A stretch of 64,000 bases of DNA from Cellulomonas wangleii (GTDB taxonomy: Bacteria; Actinomycetota; Actinomycetes; Actinomycetales; Cellulomonadaceae), in the NCBI RefSeq assembly GCF_018388445.1, contig NZ_CP074405.1, forward strand, positions 186,001 to 250,000. Reading direction: 5' to 3'. This document shows positions 33,761 through 42,182 of the stretch, piece after piece. Both the position numbers and the translations under genes were made by a program. The notes below the pieces were generated by a model that worked only from the letters and a program-made list of their open reading frames with translations, made no database searches and was not told where the DNA came from. Within the stretch, counting starts at the first letter, position 1. Each line of letters begins with the position of its first letter.

Positions 33761-34528
33761 ATGGCGCTGCTGACCTGTCACTTCTTCTCCGAGGCACTGG
33801 GTGTGAGCACGGCCGCGACCGTGCTGCTGCCCGAGTCGGCGCGCGGTCAGATCGGCATGGGTGGCGCCGACGTCGAGGGCCCACCGCCCGTGCTGTACCT
33901 GCTGCACGGGCTCTCGGACGACGAGACGATCTGGACGCGCCGCACGTCGATCGAGCGGTACGTCGCCGAGCGCGGGCTCGCGGTCGTCATGCCGCGTGGT
34001 GGGCGGTCGATGTACGCGGACGAGGTGCACGGCGGCGGGTACTGGACGTTCCTGTCGCAGGAGCTGCCGCAGGCCGTGCAGCAGTTCTTCCGTGTCTCCG
34101 ACCGCCGCGAGGACACGTTCGTCGCCGGCCTGTCGATGGGTGGGTACGGCGCGTTCAAGTGGGCGCTGCGCGAGCCGTGGCGGTTCGCGGCGGCGGCGAG
34201 CCTGTCGGGGGCGCTGGTCGTCGGCGGGGAGCGGGCGCGGTTCGTGCGCGACGAGCTCGTGCCGCACGTGTGGGGCGGCGCCGACCCCGCGGGCACCGAC
34301 GACGACCTGCTCGCCCTGCTCGACCGCGCCGATCCGGCCACGCTGCCCGCGCTGTTCGCGACGTGCGGGGCGCAGGACGACCTGCTGGACACGCAGCACG
34401 CGTTCGTCGAGCGGGCCGCGGCGCGGGGTGTCCAGGTCGAGGCGCACGTGCACCCGGGTGACCACGACTGGGCGTTCTGGGACGAGCACATCGTGAACGT
34501 CCTCGACTGGCTCCCGCTGCGGCGGTGA
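33761..34528 (+). CDS. Esterase of the tributyrin/acetylxylan-type (esterase D-like) family
   Basis: 255 residues. YLLHGLSDDETIWTRRTSIERY opens the fold; nucleophile Ser125 in GLSMGGYGAFKWAL; Asp in GAQDDLLDTQ; His in HPGDHDWAFWDEHI. Members of this family deacetylate acetylated sugars or hydrolyse short esters. No signal peptide, so an intracellular role. In a plant-polysaccharide degrader, deacetylation of imported xylo-oligosaccharides is plausible but unproven. Confidence 0.9.
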   Translation: MALLTCHFFSEALGVSTAATVLLPESARGQIGMGGADVEGPPPVLYLLHGLSDDETIWTRRTSIERYVAERGLAVVMPRGGRSMYADEVHGGGYWTFLSQELPQAVQQFFRVSDRREDTFVAGLSMGGYGAFKWALREPWRFAAAASLSGALVVGGERARFVRDELVPHVWGGADPAGTDDDLLALLDRADPATLPALFATCGAQDDLLDTQHAFVERAAARGVQVEAHVHPGDHDWAFWDEHIVNVLDWLPLRR

Positions 34529-34679
34529 GCGGGAGGCGCCTGCTGCCGCGGGGTCCCCTGGCGCTCGACGGCCAGCTCAGATCAGCTCCAGCACCGGTCG
34601 GGCTCTCGGACTCGTCGACGGCGCGAACCCCGTGAGGTGAACACGCCGCCGAGGTCGGTGCGCTCGCCAGCAGGCCGAC

Positions 34680-34708
34680 GTAGGCCGGGCCCAGCCCGGC
34701 CCGCCTAC
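34680..34708. terminator. Hairpin at the end of the convergent hydrolase genes
   Basis: GTAGG-CCGGGC and GCCCGG-CCTAC arms form a two-part stem overlapping the stop codon of the leftward hydrolase. The remaining ~150 bases of this gap contain no gene. Confidence 0.6.
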
Positions 34709-35445
34709 CCGGCGACCGACCCCAGCACCTCGGCGAGCTCCGCCGGCCGGCTCACCATCGGCCAGTGCCACGTCGGCAGCTCGACGTACGTCCAGTCGCC
34801 GTCGACCATGTGCGCGAGCGCCGGCACGTGCTGGCCCATCTCGCGCATCTGCTCGACGCCGAAGGTGCACAGCACCCCGGTGCGGGGCAGCCGCTCCCAC
34901 GCGCCCGTCAGCGTGACCGGCTCGGTGGCGGTCCGCCAGGGCTGGGGCTGCGAGCCCGCGACGAGCGTGGCGACCGTCGCGTCGTCGACCTCCGGCACGT
35001 CGGCGGCGAGCGCGGCCCACGGCGGCGGCGGGAGCCTCCAGCCGTCGCCGTCGGTCATGACGACGCGCTCGTTGGCCGAGCGGGCCTCCGGCCCGTCGAA
35101 GTCGGCCTGGGCCGTGCCGTCCGGCAGCGGGCCCGTGTCGACGTACACCAGGCGGGCCACGCGCTCCGGCGCGCGGTCGGCGGCGCCGGTGATGACGAGC
35201 CCGCCGTAGCTGTGCCCGACGAGCACGACGTCGTGCAGGTCGTGCTCCTCCAGGAGGCGCACGACGTCGTCGACGTGGGTCGTCAGGTCGGTCTCGGGAG
35301 TGGCGAGGTGGGCGCGCTCGCCCATGCCGGTGAGGTCGACGGCGTGCACGGCGTGGCCCTGCTCCCGCAGCGAGTCCGCGACGCTGCGCCAGGCCGAGGC
35401 GCCGAGCCAGAAGCCGGGGACGAGGACGTAGGTGGTGGTGGTCAT
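34705..35445 (-). CDS. Alpha/beta hydrolase
   Basis: 246 residues. VLVPGFWLGASAWRSVADSL, nucleophile in VLVGHSYGGLVI and His in LPTWHWPMVS fit the esterase/plant-salicylate-esterase-like branch with a C-terminal Trp-His-Trp-Pro. Substrate unknown. It diverges from the WYL regulator, which may control it. Confidence 0.88.
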   Translation of the reverse strand: MTTTTYVLVPGFWLGASAWRSVADSLREQGHAVHAVDLTGMGERAHLATPETDLTTHVDDVVRLLEEHDLHDVVLVGHSYGGLVITGAADRAPERVARLVYVDTGPLPDGTAQADFDGPEARSANERVVMTDGDGWRLPPPPWAALAADVPEVDDATVATLVAGSQPQPWRTATEPVTLTGAWERLPRTGVLCTFGVEQMREMGQHVPALAHMVDGDWTYVELPTWHWPMVSRPAELAEVLGSVAG

Positions 35446-35535
35446 GACCGCGACGCTACGGTTGATTGTGGACAGGATCCGCCCGGTATGCAGAACGCGC
35501 CCGACGGGACACCGCCCGCGGTGCGGAGGAGGCTC

Positions 35536-36507
35536 GTGACCCGCCCGACCGCTCGCGTCCTCGCGATGCTCGAGCTGCTCCAGACGGGCAGGCAGCGCAC
35601 GGTCGCCGACCTCGCCGCCGCGCTCGGGGTCGACGAGCGCACCGTCCGCCGCTACGCCGAGCACCTGGCCGACCTCGGCATCCCCGTCGAGTCGCAGCGG
35701 GGCCGGTACGGCGGGTACCGGCTCGCGCCCGGCCACAAGCTGCCGCCGCTGATGCTCACGGACGACGAGGCCGTGGCCGTGGTCCTGGGTCTCACGCTCG
35801 CGGAGCGTGCGGGCCTCGCCACCACCGGCAGCGTGGCGGCGGCCGGCGCGCTGACCAAGGTGACGCGCGTCCTGCCGCGGGCCCTGAGCGGACGGATCGA
35901 GAGCCTGCTGTCGACCGCGCAGTTCACGGCGCCGGTCCGTGCCGCCGTGCCCGCCGGCACGGACACGCTCCTGCGTCTGGCCTCCGCCGCGCAGGCGCGC
36001 CGCACCGTCACCATCGCGTACACCGCCTGGGACGGCCGGGAGTCGCGGCGCGAGCTCGACGTCTACGGCGTGGTCCTGCACTCCGGCCGCTGGTACGTCA
36101 CCGGGCTCGACCACGGTCGCGGCGAGGTGCGGACGTTCCGCCTGGACCGCATCGCCTCGGTCGAGCAGGCCGACGGCTCCTACGACGTGCCTGCCGACTT
36201 CGACGCCGGTGAGCGCGTGGTGGCGGGCATCGGGGCAGTGCCGTGGTCGCACGAGGTCGCCGTCGTGCTGCGGACCACCCTGGCGCAGGCGCGCGAGCAG
36301 TTGCCGCCCAGCGTCGGGCGCCTGAGCGAGCACGCCGACGGTGTCCTGCTCGAGGCGCGCGCCGAGCGCCTCGACGGCATGGCTCGCATGCTCGCCGGGC
36401 TGGGTGGGGACTTCGAGGTCATCACCCCGGACGGTCTGCGCGACGAGGTCGCGGCACTGGCAGACCGCCTGCGGGCCGCCGCGGGACGCCGGGTGGCGCG
36501 TCCCTGA
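35536..36507 (+). CDS. YafY-type regulator with WYL domain
   Basis: 323 residues. HTH_11 domain (RTVADLAAALGVDERTVRRYAEHLADLGIPV, then RGRYGGYRLAPG), a middle helical part and a WYL domain (VLHSGRWYVTGLDHGRGEVRTFRLDRI). WYL regulators often control divergently read genes in response to ligands or nucleic acids. The GTG is chosen for GGAGGAGG 6 bases upstream; an ATG at 35488 is possible. Confidence 0.9.
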   Translation: MTRPTARVLAMLELLQTGRQRTVADLAAALGVDERTVRRYAEHLADLGIPVESQRGRYGGYRLAPGHKLPPLMLTDDEAVAVVLGLTLAERAGLATTGSVAAAGALTKVTRVLPRALSGRIESLLSTAQFTAPVRAAVPAGTDTLLRLASAAQARRTVTIAYTAWDGRESRRELDVYGVVLHSGRWYVTGLDHGRGEVRTFRLDRIASVEQADGSYDVPADFDAGERVVAGIGAVPWSHEVAVVLRTTLAQAREQLPPSVGRLSEHADGVLLEARAERLDGMARMLAGLGGDFEVITPDGLRDEVAALADRLRAAAGRRVARP

Positions 36508-36611
36508 GTGGGGCCGCGGTCCCGGCGACGAGGCGCTGACCTGGACGGATGTCCACCGGGTGAGCCCGTGCCGACGTCGGCCCGGACGTGGGGCGCCCGG
36601 CGGACCGACCC

Positions 36612-36651
36612 TTGACGAATCCTCCTGTTCGCGTAGGTTAGCCGCGCCTCA
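36612..36651 (+). promoter_or_regulatory. Promoter with overlapping iron box (DtxR/IdeR type) for the siderophore operon
   Basis: TTGACG and TAGGTT are spaced by 16 bases. The -10 lies inside GTAGGTTAGCCGCGCCTCA (36633-36651), which agrees with the IdeR/DtxR consensus TTAGGTTAGGCTAACCTAA at 13 of 19 positions. A second dyad, AGGTGCACCT, lies at 36655. Iron-bound repressor here would shut off the whole operon. Confidence 0.75.
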
Positions 36652-36712
36652 CTTAGGTGCACCTCACAACGCGGGCGATCCGTCGCGCGTGTCCGTCCAG
36701 GGGAGTAGACGC

Positions 36713-38167
36713 GTGCACGAGCTGCTGTCCGCCGCGAGCGCCGACGCCTACGTCGACGCGCTGCGCGGCACCGTCGACCGGGTCGCGACCCGGTTCCGCA
36801 CCACCACCCAGCCGTTCTCCGGTGCGAGCCGCGAGCACCTCCAGGTGCTCGTCGACGCGGTCGACCTCGACGGCCCCGGCTGCGGCACGCCCGCGGCGCT
36901 GCGGGAGGTCGACGAGCTGTTCGCGCAGCACGCGGTCTGGTTCCACGACCCTGCCTACACCGCCCACCTCAACTGCCCGGTCGCGCTGCCCGCGGTCGCG
37001 GCCGAGGCCGTGCTCGCGGCGGTCAACCCCAGCGTCGACACGTACGACCAGTCGACCGTCGGCACGCTCATGGAGCGCCGGCTCGTCGCGTGGACCGCGG
37101 GACGCGTCGGGTTCGTCGCCGGGGGCGGGGTCTTCACGTCGGGCGGGACGCAGTCGAACCTGCAGGCGCTGCTGGTCGCCCGCGAGCACGCCCTCGCGAC
37201 CCGGCCCGGGGCGGTGCTCGCGGACCTCGTCGTCCTCGCGTCGGCGTCCAGCCACTTCTCGGTGCAACGGTCCGCGCGCCTCCTGGGTCTCGCGCACGAC
37301 GCGGTCCGCCTGGTGCCCGTCGACGAGCGCGGCCGCATGCGCCCCGACGCCCTGGCGATCGCGCTGCGGCACGTCGAGCGCGACGGCCGCCACCCCATGG
37401 CCGTCGTCGCCACCGCGGGCACCACCGACCGCGGCTGCGTCGACCCGCTCGCTGCCGTCGCGGACGTCTGCGACGCCGCCGACGTGTGGCTCCACGTCGA
37501 CGCCGCGTACGGGTGCGGTCTGCTCGTCAGCCGCACGCGCCGGCACCTGCTCGACGGTGTCGAGCGCGCCCGCTCGGTGACCGTCGACTTCCACAAGGCG
37601 TTCTTCCAGCCGGTGTCGTCCTCCGCGCTGCTCGTGCGGCACGCGGCGGACCTGCGGCTCGTCGCCCACCACCACGACTACCTCAACCCCGCGGGCGAGG
37701 ACGAGCCGAACCAGGTCGACGTGTCGCTGCAGACCACCCGCCGGTTCGACGCCCTCAAGCTGTGGGCGACGCTGCGCGCGCTCGGGCCGGACCGGCTGGG
37801 GGAGATGGTCGACGCGACCATCGACCTGACGGCCGCCGTGCACGACGTCGTCGACGCCGACCCCGACCTGCGGCTGCTGTCGCCCACCGACCTGTCGACC
37901 GTGCTGTTCCGCTACCAGCCTTCCGGGCTGGACGACGCCCGCGCGGACGCCCTGGTCGGGCGGGTGCGCCGGGTCCTGTTCGACTCCGGACGTGCCCTGG
38001 TCGCCCGCACCACGCTCGACGGCCGCCCGTGCCTCAAGCTCACGCTGCTCAACCCCGCGACCACGGTCGATGACGTCCGCGGCGTCCTGGACCTCGTGCG
38101 GCAGACCGCCGCCGCGCTCCTCGAGGGCGAGGAGCTGCTCCGCCAGGACGAGGCGGTGGCCCGGTGA
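36713..38167 (+). CDS. desA: PLP-dependent lysine (diamine-forming) decarboxylase, DesA-like
   Basis: 484 residues. Group II PLP decarboxylase: GVFTSGGTQSNLQALLVARE, HVDAAYGCGLLVS and the PLP Lys in SVTVDFHKAFFQPVSSS. Family members make cadaverine from lysine or diaminopropane from diaminobutyrate; lysine is the expected substrate because DesB, DesC and DesD homologues follow in the same order as in desferrioxamine loci. Its GTG has GGGGAG upstream, and its stop overlaps the desB start. Confidence 0.9.
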   Translation: MHELLSAASADAYVDALRGTVDRVATRFRTTTQPFSGASREHLQVLVDAVDLDGPGCGTPAALREVDELFAQHAVWFHDPAYTAHLNCPVALPAVAAEAVLAAVNPSVDTYDQSTVGTLMERRLVAWTAGRVGFVAGGGVFTSGGTQSNLQALLVAREHALATRPGAVLADLVVLASASSHFSVQRSARLLGLAHDAVRLVPVDERGRMRPDALAIALRHVERDGRHPMAVVATAGTTDRGCVDPLAAVADVCDAADVWLHVDAAYGCGLLVSRTRRHLLDGVERARSVTVDFHKAFFQPVSSSALLVRHAADLRLVAHHHDYLNPAGEDEPNQVDVSLQTTRRFDALKLWATLRALGPDRLGEMVDATIDLTAAVHDVVDADPDLRLLSPTDLSTVLFRYQPSGLDDARADALVGRVRRVLFDSGRALVARTTLDGRPCLKLTLLNPATTVDDVRGVLDLVRQTAAALLEGEELLRQDEAVAR

Positions 38168-39522
38168 CCGCGCGCGCGACCGTCCGTCCCGACGCCCCCG
38201 TGCACGACGTCGTCGGCGTCGGGATCGGCCCGTTCAACCTGGGCCTGGCCGCGCTCGCGGACCCCCTCGACCTCGACACCGTCTTCCTCGACCGCGCCGC
38301 GGAGTTCCGCTGGCACCCCGGCATGATGCTCGACGGCGCGACGATCCAGGTGCCGTTCCTCGCGGACCTCGTGACGATGGCCGACCCGACCAGCCGGTAC
38401 TCGTTCCTCGCGTGGTTGAAGGCCACCGGGCGGCTGTACCCGTTCTACATCCGCGAGAGCTTCTACCCGCTGCGCGCGGAGTACGACGCGTACTGCCGCT
38501 GGGTCGCGCAGCAGCTGCCGTCCCTGCGCTGGGGGAGGAACGTGACGGCCGTCGAGGGCGACCCGCACGACGACGACCTCTACGTCGTGCACGCCCGCAC
38601 CGCCGAGGGCGTCGAGTCCTACCGCACGCGCCACGTCGTACTCGGCGTCGGGACGCAGCCCGTGGTGCCCGCCGCCCTGCGCGGGCTCGACGGGCCGGTC
38701 GTCCACTCGTCGCAGTACCTGCCGCACCGCGACCGGCTGCGCGCGGCCGGGTCGGTCACGGTCGTCGGGTCCGGGCAGTCCGCGGCGGAGATCTACCGCG
38801 ACCTGCTCGACGCGACCGGCCCCGGCGGTCCGCGCCTGGACTGGGTGACGCGCTCGCCGCGGTTCTTTCCGATGGAGTACACGAAGCTGACGCTGGAGAT
38901 GACGTCGCCGGAGTACACCGACCACTTCCACGCGCTGCCGACGGCCCTGCGCGACCGGCTCTCGCGCGAGCAGCGCGGCCTGTCCAAGGGGATCAGTGCT
39001 TCCCTCGTCGACGACATCTACGACACCCTCTACCGCATGAGCGCCGCCGGGCCCGTGCCGACGACCCTGCTGACCGACACCGAGGTGCGCCAGGCGGTGT
39101 GGGACGGGGAGCGCTACGTGCTGCGGCTGCACCACGCGCAGCTCGGCGTCGAGCACGAGCGCACCACTGAGGCGCTGGTGCTGGCCACCGGCTACGCCGC
39201 GCAGGTCCCCGACGTCGTCGCACCCATCGCCGAGCGCCTCGACCACGACGAGCACGGGCGTCTCGCGGTCGCGCGGGACTACTCGGTCGACGGCGGCCGC
39301 CGCCGCGTGTTCGTCCAGAACGGCGAGGAGCACACGCACGGAGTGACGGCGCCGGACCTGGGCTTCGGTGCGTGGCGGTCGTCCACGATCCTCGCCGCGG
39401 TGTGCGGCCGCGAGGTGTATCCGCGTGAGACGCGCATCGCGTTCCAGGACTTCGGGGTGCCCCGGGACGGCAGCCCGGCGCCGGCCGGGACCGTCGGTGC
39501 GCTCGCCGGGACGGGCGCATGA
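38164..39522 (+). CDS. desB: Cadaverine/lysine N-hydroxylase, DesB-like flavin monooxygenase
   Basis: 452 residues. FAD motif VGVGIGPFNLGLAAL, NADPH motif VVGSGQSAAEIYRDLL and the C-terminal ATGY segment are those of IucD/PvdA/DesB N-hydroxylases. It adds the hydroxyl that later forms the hydroxamate. GTGA overlap with desA. Confidence 0.93.
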   Translation: MTARATVRPDAPVHDVVGVGIGPFNLGLAALADPLDLDTVFLDRAAEFRWHPGMMLDGATIQVPFLADLVTMADPTSRYSFLAWLKATGRLYPFYIRESFYPLRAEYDAYCRWVAQQLPSLRWGRNVTAVEGDPHDDDLYVVHARTAEGVESYRTRHVVLGVGTQPVVPAALRGLDGPVVHSSQYLPHRDRLRAAGSVTVVGSGQSAAEIYRDLLDATGPGGPRLDWVTRSPRFFPMEYTKLTLEMTSPEYTDHFHALPTALRDRLSREQRGLSKGISASLVDDIYDTLYRMSAAGPVPTTLLTDTEVRQAVWDGERYVLRLHHAQLGVEHERTTEALVLATGYAAQVPDVVAPIAERLDHDEHGRLAVARDYSVDGGRRRVFVQNGEEHTHGVTAPDLGFGAWRSSTILAAVCGREVYPRETRIAFQDFGVPRDGSPAPAGTVGALAGTGA

Positions 39523-40241
39523 GCACGCCACGCTCGCTGCCGACCGAGCCGCTGTCGGCCCCGACGGTCCGCGACGAGGCGTGGCGACGCATCGGGCCCG
39601 TCCGCCTCGACCGCGTCGTCCCCGAGCGCGACGCCCTCACGCTGCACCACTGGCTCACGCACCCCGCGTCGGCGTTCTGGCAGATGACCGAGCTGGGCCT
39701 CGACGACGTCCTGGCGTACCAGCAGCGGCTCGCCGCGTCGACCGACGAGCACGCGTGGATCGGCCGCGTCGACGGCCGCCCCACGTTCATGGTCGAGACG
39801 TACGACCCGTCGCGCGTGCTGCTCAAGGGCCTGTACCGCGCCCGTGCGGGCGACGTCGGGATGCACCTGCTGGTTGCGCCGCCGCAGGGCGCGCCGTTGC
39901 ACGGCCTGACCGACGCCGTCATGGCGGCGACCATGCGCTTCTGCTTCGAGACGTTGCGCGCCCAGCGGGTCGTCGTCGAGCCGGACGTGCGCAACACCGC
40001 CATCGCCGTGAAGAACGCGGCGGCGGGGTTCCGCGTGGTCCGGGAGATCGACCTGCCGGGCAAGCGGGCCGCGCTGTCGGTGTGCACGCGGGAGGACTTC
40101 GCCGCGAGCCGCCTCGGCAGCCGCCCGCGCCGCACGACCGCTCCGGGCCCCACCGCTCCGGGCCCCACCGGTCCGGGCGCCACGGTGCGCGGCACGCCGG
40201 TCGTCCCCGGCGCCCGCACCGCCCGGGAGGACGGGCGATGA
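39519..40241 (+). CDS. desC: N-hydroxydiamine acyltransferase, DesC-like
   Basis: 240 residues, an IucB/DesC-type GNAT fold: HHWLTHPASAFWQMTELGLDDV, AWIGRVDGRPTFMVETYDP, DVGMHLLVAPP and VVVEPDVRN. It transfers succinyl or acetyl groups from CoA to N-hydroxycadaverine. The last ~35 residues are a Pro/Gly/Thr-rich tail not needed for the fold. ATG overlaps the desB stop. Confidence 0.92.
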   Translation: MSTPRSLPTEPLSAPTVRDEAWRRIGPVRLDRVVPERDALTLHHWLTHPASAFWQMTELGLDDVLAYQQRLAASTDEHAWIGRVDGRPTFMVETYDPSRVLLKGLYRARAGDVGMHLLVAPPQGAPLHGLTDAVMAATMRFCFETLRAQRVVVEPDVRNTAIAVKNAAAGFRVVREIDLPGKRAALSVCTREDFAASRLGSRPRRTTAPGPTAPGPTGPGATVRGTPVVPGARTAREDGR

Positions 40242-42181
40242 CGACCCGCACCGCACCCGCACCCCGCACGGCACCCGCCGCCCGCACCGCCCGCCCCGCA
40301 CCCGCCGCCCGCACCGCCCCCACCCCGCACCCCGCCGACCACCTGACGCCCGAGCACCTGGCCGCCGCGCAGCGGCACCTGGTCACCAAGGCGCTGGCGG
40401 AGTTCGCGCACGAGCGTCTGCTCGCCCCGGCGCGCGACCGTGCGGCCGGCCCGGACGCGTACGTCGTCGGGCTCGACACGCCGGCGGGAGACGTCGCCTA
40501 CCGGTTCCGCGCGCGACGCCTCGCGCTGGAGCACTGGGTGATCGACCAGGGGACGATCACCCGGCAGGTCGCGGGCGCCCCGGCCGACCTCGACGTGCTC
40601 GACCTGGTGCTCGAGCTGCAGCCCTTGCTGGGCATCGGCGACGACCTGCTCGCCGTGTACCTGGAGGAGCTGTCCGCGACGCTCGCGAGCGCCGCGTACC
40701 GGCGTGCGCACGGCGGCCCGACCAGCGCCGAGCTGCTGCACGCCGACCTGGCGACCGTCGAGCAGGCCATGACCGAGGGGCACCCGTCGTTCGTGGCGAA
40801 CAACGGGCGGATCGGCTTCGGCGTCGCCGAGCACGACGCCTACGCGCCCGAGGCGGGCCGGCCCGTGCGCCTGGTGTGGCTCGCCGCGCGGCGCGCGCTC
40901 AGCCACGTCGCCACCGGCGCGGGGCTCACGGAGGACGCGCTGTACCGGCACGAGCTCGACGCCCCCACCCGCGCGCGCTTCGAGGCGCGGCTGCGGGTGC
41001 TGGGCCTCGACCCCGCCGACTACCGGTACCTGCCCGTGCACCCGTGGCAGTGGGAGCACCGCGTGGCCGTGACCTTCGCCCCCGACGTCGCGCGCCGCGA
41101 CCTCGTCCTGCTGGGGGAGTCCGACGACACCTACCGCGCGCAGCAGTCGATCCGCACGTTCCTCAACACCGACCGCCCGGACCGGCACTACGTGAAGACG
41201 GCCCTCGCGATCCAGAACATGGGGTTCCTGCGCGGGCTGTCACCGGCGTACATGCGCGCGACGCCCGCGATCAACGACTGGGTCGCGGACCTCGTGGACA
41301 CCGACCCGGAGCTCGTCGGGTGCGGCGTCCGCGTCCTGCGCGAGCGCGCGTCCGTCGGGTACACGGGCGACGTCTACCACCGCACGCCGCAGCCCAACGC
41401 GCACCGCAAGATGCTCGCGGCGCTGTGGCGCGAGCAGCCGTTCGCGTACCTCGCCCCCGGGCAGCGCGCGACGACGATGGCCGCGCTGCTGCACCGCGAC
41501 GCCGCGGGCGACGCGTTCGCGACGGCGGCCGTCCGCGCGTCCGGGCTCGACCCGGCCGACTGGCTGCGCGCCTACCTGCGCGTCTACCTGCGCCCGCTCG
41601 TGCACTGCGTGCGCGCCCACGACCTGGCGTTCATGCCGCACGGCGAGAACGTGCTGCTCGTGTGGCAGGACCACGTGCCCGTCGGCGCGCTGCTCAAGGA
41701 CATCGGCGAGGAGGTCGCGGTCCTGTCCGCCCGCCCGCTGCCGCCCGAGGTGGAGCGCGTCCGGGCCGTCGTCGACGACGACGAGAAGGCGCTGGCGATC
41801 TTCACGGACGTGCTCGACGGCGTGCTGCGGCACCTCGCCGCGGTCCTCGTCACCGACGGCGTGCTCACCGAGGGCACGTTCTGGGGCGTCGTGGCCGAGA
41901 CCATCGACGCCCACGCCGCGGACCACCCCGACCTGCCGTCGGGCGTCGACCTGCGCGCCCCGCGGTTCGCGCACTCCTGCCTCAACCGGCTGCAGCTGCG
42001 CAACACGCTGCAGATGGTCGACCTGGCCGACCAGTCGTCGTCGCTCGTCTACGCCGGGACGCTGGCCAACCCGGTCGCACGCGGTGCCGTCGCCGGGCAC
42101 GACGACGACCGGACGGGTGAGGCGGGCGGGCCGACCGCCGAGGCACCCGTCGCCGCGGGCGCGACCCCCGGGACTGTCTGA
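40238..42181 (+). CDS. desD: NIS siderophore synthetase, DesD-like (IucA/IucC family)
   Basis: 647 residues. A low-complexity Ala/Pro/Arg/Thr-rich start (~35 residues) precedes the synthetase. ATP and substrate regions are recognisable: GHPSFVANNGRIGFG, PVHPWQWEH, SIRTFLNTDRPDRHYVKTAL, HGENVLLVWQDHVPVG and LKDIGEEV. It joins and cyclises N-hydroxy-N-succinylcadaverine units using ATP. ATG overlaps the desC stop. Confidence 0.94.
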   Translation: MTTRTAPAPRTAPAARTARPAPAARTAPTPHPADHLTPEHLAAAQRHLVTKALAEFAHERLLAPARDRAAGPDAYVVGLDTPAGDVAYRFRARRLALEHWVIDQGTITRQVAGAPADLDVLDLVLELQPLLGIGDDLLAVYLEELSATLASAAYRRAHGGPTSAELLHADLATVEQAMTEGHPSFVANNGRIGFGVAEHDAYAPEAGRPVRLVWLAARRALSHVATGAGLTEDALYRHELDAPTRARFEARLRVLGLDPADYRYLPVHPWQWEHRVAVTFAPDVARRDLVLLGESDDTYRAQQSIRTFLNTDRPDRHYVKTALAIQNMGFLRGLSPAYMRATPAINDWVADLVDTDPELVGCGVRVLRERASVGYTGDVYHRTPQPNAHRKMLAALWREQPFAYLAPGQRATTMAALLHRDAAGDAFATAAVRASGLDPADWLRAYLRVYLRPLVHCVRAHDLAFMPHGENVLLVWQDHVPVGALLKDIGEEVAVLSARPLPPEVERVRAVVDDDEKALAIFTDVLDGVLRHLAAVLVTDGVLTEGTFWGVVAETIDAHAADHPDLPSGVDLRAPRFAHSCLNRLQLRNTLQMVDLADQSSSLVYAGTLANPVARGAVAGHDDDRTGEAGGPTAEAPVAAGATPGTV

Positions 42182-42182
42182 C